Shown piece by piece: positions 55,263 to 64,000 of a stretch of DNA of 64,000 nt. The stretch's first letter is position 1; each line of letters starts with the position of its first letter. The DNA lies in assembly GCA_026214975.1 (NCBI GenBank), contig JAOBSW010000157.1, positions 1 through 64,000 of the forward strand. The letters run 5' to 3'. A program made the translations under genes and the position numbers. This DNA is from Gentiana macrophylla. Taxonomy: Eukaryota; Streptophyta; Magnoliopsida; Gentianales; Gentianaceae. The notes under the pieces were generated by a model. That model searched no databases, had not been told where the DNA came from, and saw only the letters and a list, made by a program, of their open reading frames with translations.

Positions 55263-56969
55263 AGTTGGTCCCTTGGAAAGGCTAACACAAGTTTAGAGGG
55301 GGGGTTAATAAACTTGTCCCTAAAAATGGATTTAAAACAAATTAAGGTTCAGTTAAAACTTGTGTGGAGTTAAGCTGATTGAGCTGAGTTTAAGTCAAGC
55401 TGACTTAAGGAAAAAATGAGCCAACAGCGGATATAAATCTAGCCTTTTTCTTGATCTTGTTATTCTATGTGAAAGCTGAGTGTGTTAGACTTAATTCTGG
55501 TGAATGTCAGTCTGTGAGATGTGAGGTGTATAACAATCAATTCTCAAAATGTTGTAGATAAATGCTAAGTAAAAAAATACGTGCGTAAAGTAAATGAGGC
55601 AAATATTATAGAGGTTCCTGGTTGTGTAATCCTGTCAGTCCTCTCTTCCCCTGTGGTGTAGGAGGGAAATTCCACTAGAACTTCTTGAGGTGAGCTGTTA
55701 CAAAAAGTCCAAAAATATAGTCCTTGGCTAATTCCTAGCTTCACTATCTAATCAGTTATAGAACATGTAGAATTGTTTCTCTTCAATTGCTTGAACACTG
55801 GTCCTTGAAGGGTTACGTATGCCTCTTCACCAGCTACCCCCACAAACACAGTCTATCCGACTGCTTGTAACAACTGTCCTTGGCAAAACCTTCCCGGTTC
55901 GGTTCACAGTCTAAACCATTGATGTAGAATCAAAGTTGGGTTGAGAATCAATAAATTGATTCTTGTTTGTGGTTCTTCAAAGTGTCTGAATCTAGATAAA
56001 TTCTGTGTAGCTTGAACACTTGAAGAAATCCTTGATATGATCTTGTTATAGCGCAGAGATGATAGCAATTCGAATAACTAAGACTAGTGCACAAAAATGC
56101 TTGTTGATCTTAATAAATCTTCTTGTTTGTTCTTGGTGCAAAGTCCTCTATTTATAGTGTAAGGTCCAACGTTCATCTTGCTTGAATTTGAATTGTATCA
56201 ACGTCTATCTTGTAACGGCTATATTTTCTAACCGTTCTGATGTGTCAGTATTTCATCCAATAAAATTGATTCCTTTAAAACGTTCGACTGTACTATCAGT
56301 TTGTTGGATGACTAACATATAAAATTGAGTTTACTCATCAGTTTTATACTGTGTTTATCAGTTGTCAGTTTCTTGACTGACTTGGAGCATTGACTGAGAT
56401 TTTACTCTTCTTCAAATATCAGTACTCCAGTTTTCATCTGATTATAGTTGACTCAATCAGAGTACACCATAAACCGAAGAAATAATTGTCCTTATGATTC
56501 TTAGGTCTTCATACAAGATCCATAAAGTCAGATCAGGTCACCACAAACTTGCATGAAGTCTAACTTCATAGTCTCGACTTGTAATCTTTATAACTGAGTT
56601 TGAACCCTCAGTTCTTCAATCTTCTATAACTGAGTCTATGACACTCAGTTCTTCTATCTTCTATAACTGAGTCTGTGACCCTTAGTTCTTCTGTCTTCTA
56701 TAACTGAGTCTGTTTGTTTATCTCAACAATTTCCAGTTTTCTAAATGACTTCCAGTTTTCAGTTTCACGACACACTAACTATTACAGTGCTTGTCTGATG
56801 TAACCTATACAAATATCAGACTCTAGTAAAACCTATGCATTCAATTCTAGACATCTTTTAGCTTTTCACTATAACAAATAAGCTTCAAAGCACTTCATCA
56901 ATGAGGTTAAGATAATATTCTGAGTAAATATGATGAATTATCATTAAAACATAAATTTTATTTCCAACA
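55263..56969 (-). repeat. 3' LTR of SIRE-2 (1.71 kb)
   Basis: It ends CCAACA, with the purine tract AAAAAGGGGGAAAT (minus strand) on its right. A minus-strand TATA box (TATAAATA) is near 56150. It contains the hairpin-repeat block at 56595-56710, expanded relative to SIRE-1. Confidence 0.9.
56595..56710. repeat. tandem 36-bp units with inverted arms in the SIRE-2 LTR
   Basis: Four successive units begin TATAACTGAGT. The first three include the complementary CTCAGTT, or CTTAGTT, about ten bases later, followed by CTTCT-rich sequence. The starts are about 36 bases apart. SIRE-1 has two to three looser units near 21285-21370 and 31415-31500. Each unit could fold into a small hairpin (AACTGAG pairing with CTCAGTT). 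Confidence 0.8.
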
Positions 56970-57113
56970 ATTTCCCCCTTTTTGATGATGCCAAAACTCT
57001 CCCTAAAATAAAAGCTTAAAGATCAAAACAATGTAAAACTGGAAAACAAGATTTCATTAGAATACGCAAAAACTGGAATAGTTACACTTTGTTCAAATAA
57101 ATTTGACTAAAGA

Positions 57114-59513
57114 CTAAGCTCTTTTCTGTGCTTTTTGTTTAACTGAGATATACTTCATCTCTTTGTCATGTAGACGATAATCTTGTTCTAGTTTTGAGTC
57201 TTCCTTAGAAAAGGTCTTGTTATAGTCTACTTGACTTCTTTCTTTCCATTTTCTCCATAAAATTAACTTTGGTAAAGCTGATTCATTCAAGTAGTATTTT
57301 TCAAATTCTGCTACATCAGCTTTCATTTGTTCAGCTTTGTCTTTTATCTTCAGTTTGTCTTCAATTTTCTCTTAACTTCTTATATTGCGCCATTTTTTGA
57401 TTGTAGAGTTCATCATATAAGAAGTAGTTCAAGGATTCTTCAATAGTCTTATCCATGTACTTGGCTTTGATAGGATTATGTTCTTTGAAAAACTTTAACC
57501 ACAGATCCTTTGTAAGAGTAGCTCTCCGATCTTCAGGTTGACCATATTTCTCAATGAGCTGCTCGTCAGTTAACTCTTTCTTTAAGAACTTTGGATCTGA
57601 TTTATATCTTTCCAATTCGTCTTCAAGTTGCTTCTTTTCTTTGTGTAACTTCAGCTTCCCCCTTTTTGGCATCATACAATTGATCTACCAAAGCATGGGT
57701 TGCCTTTTGATCGGCTGAGATACGTTGCTGAGAAGCAAGTACTTCTTTGAGCTGATTCTCTAACCCGTAGATGTGCTGATTCATATGCCAGTGAGCCTGA
57801 GCATGTGTTTCCCTATCTACTGCGGTTGAGTCTTCAAGATTCTATTTAAGTGACAAAATTTCTGAGGCTGAACTCGAACATGACTTATGGATCATTTCTA
57901 GTCTTGCATGAACTGAGATATCTATTTTAGTTCTAAAATCTAGATATCCAGAGATATTTGATAGAAGGCCATTTTATGCATCCTTTTGGCTGAGCACGAA
58001 CTTTGGCCAATTCCTCCTTTGTCAGGATATCTAAAGGATCATATGTTGCTTCTGTTTGAACTTTAGACTGAGCGATATCTTCAATGATCATAAGTTGTTG
58101 ATTATTAATTCCATCAGTTGCTTACTAATTGTCAGTTGTCTGATTTCCAACTAGCAAATCTTCTTGCTGAGTTACAGTTTGCATGGCTAAAGATTGAGGT
58201 TGAGTGTCTGTCTGCAAATCCGTAGTCATACCAGCTTCTTTCCTTGAATCATCATCATCCTTCTTCTTTGAAATATCTTCAGGAATAGATGATGTGGCTG
58301 ATTCTTTTCGTTGAGCTTGTTCAGTGAATCTATTGAAACAATTTGCAATAAACTCTGACATAGGAAACAGAGTATATATGTCTCTAATTTCCAATTCCTT
58401 CAAGAGTAACTTTTCTTTAGATTGTAAGATAGCATCACGAGAATTTTCTATTTTGAGTTTCATCTTCATTAGCTTGATAATTTCATCGACTTCAAAAGCG
58501 AGACTCGATTCTTGATCGATTGGTTTTGTAACTGAGAAGTATAATCAGCAGTGATATTTTCCTTTTAACTTCAGTTGTCAGTTGTTGTTGTTCCCCCTCT
58601 GTTGGTGCTTTCTTACTTGAAGTTCCTGGGTACACACATTTTACAACTGATCTTTCTTTTGTTGATTCAGCTTTCCGCTTGATTCCTTTGTGTTCAGCTT
58701 CCTGCTGAGACACAGTTTTCTGTCTAGCTTCAAGTTGGGAAGTTGTTCTTGTGACTGCTGCGATTTCCTCTGTATTAGTAGTTGTAGCTGCAGTTTCTCT
58801 TGCTTTCTTCCCTGTCTTGAGTTTCTCCAATTAAAATTGAATGATTCCTCTGAGTTTTTTCTTCAGTCGGAATCTGCCAATAGTTGCTTGTCCTTCAGTT
58901 TGAGCTCTTTGTACACTTTCTAATTCATCTAAGTGTTGCTTCTTTATCTGATTGACGACGTAATTGGCCTAATTGAATTCTAGTTCGTCCCAAATTATGT
59001 TCATCAGATAAACATTGTCATCGGATAATGTATTGATTCCTTTGGATTTTCCAATAACATGTTTGCTGAGCCATCTGCTGAGATATCCAAACTCTGGCTT
59101 GAGTTTATCAACATGAATACAAACTTCTACTGGTTCTTTAGATAAAGTAATCTGCTTAAGAAAGGCGTCCCTTTTTAATGGTAGGGAAGTCAAAACTATT
59201 GATGTCACAGATGAATTTGTGAAACCATAAAGTGACTTTATGACTCGTTCATTGATAATAATACGATCTCCACGAACTGTAGTGATTAGAGAGTCTCTTA
59301 CCAAACGATATTCTCCCGTAGCGCAAAATCCCTTCCACATCACGTTTTCATTGAAAGTAACCTCCGAATGTTTTTAATCCTGGTTGTTTACGGATCTTCT
59401 CGCAGATATAACTCGCTAACAAAGTGTTGTTGCACATAGTTTCATAAATTCTGATTTATACACATCTAACTCGTGATCAATCTTTCTTCTTGTGATTTCT
59501 TTGAGGTGGTCAT
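57114..59513 (-). pseudogene. SIRE-2 extra ORF after pol, broken
   Basis: It opens at 59513 (MTTSKKSQEE) and follows the SIRE-1 ORF in order. The VRGDRIIINERVIKSLYGF and LKPEFGYLSRWL module is at 59343-58969. The Q/K-rich part (58830-58492), the acidic SKKKDDDD cluster (58469-58125) and the charged C-terminal part (57675-57114) follow. Frame breaks near 58960, 58480, 58130 and 57345 split it. The conserved order and length in two diverged copies suggest the ORF was maintained during element evolution. The 530 bases up to RNase H (59514-60046) show no gene. Confidence 0.75.
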
Positions 59514-60046
59514 TTTTGGGTGTGAAAACAAAAATTGAATTTTGAGATGAAAGGATTATGAAAAGTCTGATTTTTGTTTTCAAGAAAAAGATTGAGTTTA
59601 AAAAGAATTTTGAAACGTCTGATTAAGGAGAGTGTGAACGAAGGTTGGATATATAGGAATGATGTACTGGCAATTGATTAGTACAACTTTTCAAATTCCA
59701 TGATGGTTTGTATAAAAAAGGCATTTACTATTCTGACAGTAATGGGGTGTACGTGCAATATATTCTGACAAAAGAACTGTGTTAATTAAATGTGATATAA
59801 CCGCTGTCGGTTTATCTTATCAACCTTTGACTTAAGTTGACTGGAATAAAAACTGTTTCTGGATTCAGTTTTTCAGTTCCGTTAAATCTTTCAGTTTTAG
59901 TTGATCAGTTTGAGATTTTTGATGTCAATGACTAATCTGTTAAGTGAGCTCACCTAACATAACAAAGATTAATCCCCTTGACGAATCTCTGGCTAACTGA
60001 CTTAACTAACTTTAATTATCCCTAATTCAGTTCTTAGTTTGGCAAA

Positions 60047-61260
60047 TCATTCTTTGTCCAATGGCTTTGTAAAGATATCAGCCAACTGACCATCAGTAGG
60101 TACATAAAGAACTGTAATATCCTTTTTCTCCGCATGATCTCTTATAAAGTGATGACGCACATCAATGTGTTTTCTCCTTGAGTGGAAAACTGGATTGTCA
60201 TTTATTGCAATTGCACTTGTGTTATCACACATTATGTGAATCGTTCCTTCTTCTATTCCATAATATCTTAATTGCTGTCTAATCCATAAAACTTGAGCAC
60301 AACCACTTCTAGCTGCTATATACTCTGCTTCAGCTGTTTAAGTTGAGATAGAGTTTTGCTTTTTGCTAAACCAAGACACAAGTCTATTTCCTAGTAGCTG
60401 ACATGTGCCTGAGGTGCTCTTTCTATCCACTTTGCATCCTGCATAATCTGAGTCTGAATAAGATATCAGCTTGAATTCTCCTTCTCTTGAATACCAAATT
60501 CCAACTCCATATGTATCTTTCAGATACTTCAAGGTTCTTTTTACAACTGTGAGATGGTTTTCCTTTGGTTTTGACTGAAATCTTGCACATACACCAACAA
60601 TAAAAGATATATCTGGCCTACTTGCTGTAAAATAGAGTAAGCTTCCAATCAATCTTCTATAAAGTGTTTAATCAACATCTTTGCCTTCTTTGTCTTCATC
60701 TAGCCTGATGTTGGTCCCCATTGGTGTAGAAATTCCAGCTGATTTCTCCATACCAAACTTTTTGATATGTTTTCTTGTATACTTGGTTTGGTGAATGAAA
60801 ATTCCATCATCTAATTTGTTAACTTGTAATCCAAGAAAATAATTCAATTCTCCCATCATACTCATCTAAAATTTGCTCTTCATTAAACTTGCAAATTTCT
60901 CACATAATTGTTCATTTTATGATCCAAAAATAATGTCATCAACATAGATCTAAACAAGTAGAGTGTTCTCTTCGTTTTTCATTCTGAATAAGGTTTTGTC
61001 GATAGTTCCTTTGATAAATCCATTATCCACTAGAAACTGAGATAGAGTTTCATACCAAGCTCTTGGAGCTTGTTTAAGTCCATAAAGAGCTTTCCTTAGT
61101 CTGAAAAATTTATCATCTTGATCTTTGATATCGAATCCAGGTGGTTGTTGAACATACACTTCTTCTTCAAGTATTCCATTCAAAAATGCACTTTTAACGT
61201 CCATCTGGTATACTTTGGACTTTTTGTGAGCTGTAAAGGCGAGGAATAGCCTAATTGCGC
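60047..61260 (-). pseudogene. SIRE-2 reverse transcriptase and RNase H, RT front deleted
   Basis: RT resumes at about 61260 with [14 protein letters not shown] and [16 protein letters not shown] at 60950-60952, where SIRE-1 has CAA for Gln, lies just before the YVDD at 60935-60946. RNase H follows (60652-60338 with LLYFTASRPDISF, then HSRRKHIDVRHHFIRDHA near 60180). A stop replaces the residue before the TAEAEY block near 60340. The front of RT is gone together with integrase. Confidence 0.87.
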
Positions 61261-61635
61261 AAGCAAACAGGTTTCTGAAACGGCTGTTGTCCAATCTACA
61301 ACATACATATTCTCTTTTCTTCTTTCGGATAAAACAACTTGAAATGCTGTTTCGCTGACGACAATGCAGAAATCTTTATCAAAGGTAACTTTGTATCCCA
61401 TATCACAAAATTGACTGGCGCTGAGCAGATTGTAATGTAATCCTTCTACATAAGATAAATTCTTGATTGTGCGTCCATTTCTGATTAAGGTACCATACTC
61501 TTTGGTGTATCCAGGTTTGTCTTTACTTCCAAAATTAACCTTTGGTCCATCTATTGCAATAAAGTTACTGAGATAGTCCATGCTCTTTGTCATGTGCCTA
61601 GAGCAGCCACTGTCAAAGTACCATACATCCTGCAA
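61261..61635 (-). pseudogene. SIRE-2 protease, joined to RT by an integrase deletion
   Basis: The protease active site is intact at the sequence level: WYFDSGCSRHMT near 61625. The frame continues through GSKDKPGYTKEYGTL to about 61265. There it meets RT sequence that in SIRE-1 lies about 1.5 kb further on (SIRE-1 coordinates about 27390 and 25905). The whole integrase and the front of RT are missing. Confidence 0.88.
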
Positions 61636-61802
61636 TAAAAATTAAACATTTTTAGGTACCCAACTCTGTTTGGGTCCATGGGGGTCAGTTGTTAGTACAA
61701 CTCTAGGAATATATCCTTTAGGTATTCTTCGGATATTGTTGCACTTGTTTTCATATATTTAAGCCACACTCCCATAGTATCTATGCTTGGACTAGGTCTT
61801 AT

Positions 61803-63809
61803 TTATATGATCACTCGGATCTTTGGACTGAAACTTATTTCCATGATGCTTTCTATTATTGAAACTTGAATAATAACCATCATTTCTTTTGTATGAGGTC
61901 TATGTTCAGGACTGTAACGAGTCCTTTGCTGAACTTTGGGCTGAAACTTATAATAAGTTTTATGCCTGAAATGATTGTTTTCATCAGTTTGCATATTGCA
62001 TTCAGAGATATTCCAGTCATCATCAACTGGAAATAATCTGCCTTTCCCCCTGATTTTGTGAATCTTTGAATAATCAATATTCTTGGATTTACTATAACTG
62101 AAGTTTCTCCGGTTCTTGGCCTGATCAGCTTTAGTAGATTCAGCAGTAGATCTACTTTTTCTATTTTCATGATGTTCAGCTGATTTACCTTTTTGGTTGA
62201 ACCTTTTGTTGTTTACAACTGCCCTTTTTGAAAATTGATGCTGAGGTTGACTTGATTCACGTTGAACTTGTTTCACGGGTTCAACATTCTTCTTAGTCTG
62301 AGGGCATTGTTCAGCTATGAACTTAACACCCGTTTTGGTATTAGGTTCAGTTGCCTTACTCGTTCCTCTTTTCAATGTTTGCTGTGTATCAAATCCTAAG
62401 CCAGTTCTATCTTCATATGGCTTACCAGATTTGAATCCAGTTGCTGAACTAGACTGAGCAAAAGATTCAGTTGCTGATGTTGATGTAGTAGACTGATACT
62501 GATTATTTCCTTTGTCAGTTCTGCTTAGTTTTAACGTGTTTAGTTCATCATTCAATCTTTTGACCTCTAGAATTAGAGATTCTTTCTCAACTTTGACTGA
62601 TTCATAACCAGCTTGTATGATGATAAGCTGACTCATCAAATCGTCAAGAGTTTCTTCTAATTCTTAGTTTCTTGGATTGGAATCGACTGTTGAAGAACAT
62701 GCATTTTTCATGGAAATCTGAGCTGTATACTTAGAATTTGATTCACATACCTCATTGGGATCTTCCATGTGTGCCATTAAAGCTGTGTCATCTGATAGCC
62801 TTTCAGTACCAGCTTCATAGTCTGACTCATCTCCAGCAAGGAGTGCTCTTCTGCAAATTCTACTTTGCTGAGTCTTCTTGGTCAGTTCTGGATATTCAGC
62901 ATTGTAATGTCCTGGCTTCTTACAGTTGAAACAAAGATACTCATCATCTTTTCTTTTCTCCGGAGTCTTCTTGATGAACTTCTAGGTTATAGGATGACTA
63001 TTCTTCATCCTTCTGATTCTACTCATCATAAGAGCCATTTGATCCTCCATTTCATCCAACTATTGAAGATTGTTTGTGGATGTTTCTTGAGAGTCATTTG
63101 ATGTTGTTGCAAGTGCTGTGGTTTTTTGTTCTTCTAGAGCTTTGATTATTGCAGATGTACTTGTAAAATCTTCACTGAATTCATAAGCTTTCAAATTTGA
63201 GAAGATTTTGAAAGAGTCCTCTGTGTCAAGTCTTCTAGATTCTTCCATAGCAGTGACCTTCATCTTCCAGCACATTGGCAACGCCTTCAAGATTCTTGTA
63301 TTGATTACTTTCTTTGTGTATTCAATCTTGAGTAGGTCTAATTCATCCATGATAGCACTGAATCTTGTCTCCATTTGGTCAAAGGTTTCTCCAGTTTTCA
63401 TCTTGAAATTCTCAAACTTTTGTTTTGCAACTGAGATTTTGGTTTCCTTGATCGAGTCAGTTCCTTCACAAACTAGTTGAAGTTTGTCCCACATTTCTTT
63501 AGCAGTTGTGCAGTCTTTCACTTTGAAGTACATGTTGCTGTCAAGAGTTCTGAGGATAAAGTTCATAGAAACATTGTTGAGATTGTTTCACTTGCGATCA
63601 TCACTGGTCCATTCATCCTTGGGCTTTGGAACTCGAACTTGATCTTCACCAACAGTTTGCATGTGAGTGATATGAATTGGTCCATCAGTGAGTACATCCA
63701 TCATTTCATCATGAGTAGCAGCTAGAAAAGCCTGCATACGACGTTTATATTCATCAAACCTGTCCATGTTGCACATAAGCATCTGTCTTGCATACTTATT
63801 GTTATCCAT
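61803..63809 (-). pseudogene. SIRE-2 gag and basic linker
   Basis: It starts at 63809 (MDNNKYARQMLMCN). A TGA after DDRK (63588-63590) interrupts it. The main gag domain follows at 63566-63060 with CTTAKEMWDKLQLVCEG and KTGETFDQMETRFSAIMDEL. The knuckle near 62925 reads CFNCKKPGHYNAEY, so the fourth ligand is Tyr. The basic linker (62639-61803) leads to the protease. Confidence 0.86.
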
Positions 63810-63929
63810 TGTGAGTGAGTGAAAAATGATTGTATAAGAGCTGGAAACTGAGCTTTCTTATGAGAACAACTAGATGAGATTTAGAGCAAATGAGCTTTTA
63901 ACAATGGCTTGTTAAAGAAACACCGCTCC

Positions 63930-64000
63930 GATACCGAATAAACTTGTCCCTAAAAGCGGATTTTAAACAAATTAAGGTTCGCTTAAAAGATAACAAGTAA
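63930..64000 (-). repeat. SIRE-2 primer-binding site and start of a 5' LTR with a terminal deletion
   Basis: The plus strand reads GCTCCGATACC, the primer-binding complement, then directly GAATAAACTTGTCCC. In SIRE-1 about 50 LTR bases, including TGTTGGTCCC and the G-run, lie between these two. The LTR terminus needed for integration is therefore missing in this copy. The LTR continues past the window end. Confidence 0.82.

Larger units (their letters stand above)
55263..64000 (-). mobile_element. SIRE-2, second SIRE-type Copia, internally deleted, runs off the window
   Basis: It has the same architecture and orientation as SIRE-1: 3' LTR 55263-56969, extra ORF 59513-57114, RNase H and RT 60047-61260, protease 61295-61635, gag 63809-61803, primer-binding site and the beginning of the 5' LTR. 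Integrase is missing. The first two LTR bases read AG for TG. It is clearly diverged from SIRE-1 in both LTR and coding parts, so the two are separate insertions, not a duplication. The right flank is outside the window, so no TSD can be checked. Confidence 0.92.

Noticed and set aside
56595..56710. CRISPR-like spaced repeats
   Set aside because: The units are contiguous tandem LTR repeats without unique spacers, in a plant retrotransposon.
1..64000. The whole window as a plant mitochondrial contig
   Set aside because: Retroelement fragments do occur in plant mitochondria, but near-complete nested elements with intact TSDs and C-to-T-decayed trnfM, nad6 and trnY point to nuclear DNA.

Overview
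This is nuclear DNA of a flowering plant, probably a eudicot. The window is almost entirely LTR retrotransposons nested in and around decayed organelle DNA, and I see no convincing host nuclear gene. The nuclear assignment rests on near-complete Ty1/copia and Ty3/gypsy elements with recognisable target-site duplications (TSDs), and on organelle genes carrying frameshifts and C-to-T changes unlike a living organelle genome.

Layout. (1) 1-14520: a minus-strand Copia ladder. A truncated LTR (365-1275) and a full LTR (2691-4455) are followed by a pol fragment (4456-6377). This fragment is interrupted by a second Copia element (6378-14520) whose 5' LTR is cut off by organelle DNA. (2) 14521-18737: mitochondrial-type DNA with trnfM, a broken nad6 and a piece of chloroplast-type trnT. 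(3) 18738-54970: one piece of the chloroplast inverted repeat, read on the minus strand as trnA, rrn23, rrn4.5, rrn5, trnR. It is split between rrn5 and trnR by a small gypsy-like element called X here (LTRs at 18871-19631 and 43487-44245). Two large elements sit inside X. SIRE-1 is an 11.9-kb SIRE-type Copia (19935-31819, TSD GTCAA). The other is a 10-kb Tat-type gypsy (33148-43199, TSD GAGAG) with dual RNase H and an antisense extra gene. (4) A tandem direct duplication of about 6.46 kb: 39816-46276 is repeated at 46272-52750. It covers part of Tat, the 5' leader and LTR of X, and the chloroplast rDNA; its breakpoints share CTCGAGG. (5) 54971-55262: mitochondrial-type DNA with trnY. (6) 55263-64000: a second SIRE element, SIRE-2, running off the window and lacking integrase.

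Inferred order of events: organelle DNA entered the nucleus; X inserted between rrn5 and trnR; SIRE-1 and Tat inserted into X; the 6.46-kb segment was then duplicated. SIRE-2 and the Copia ladder flank the organelle block.

Most reading frames are broken, but part of this may not be biological. Paired copies differ repeatedly at CTG/CAG, where one copy reads TCG/CGA, often with a nearby indel. That looks like a systematic sequencing or consensus error at plant CHG sites, so pseudogene calls should be read with that in mind.
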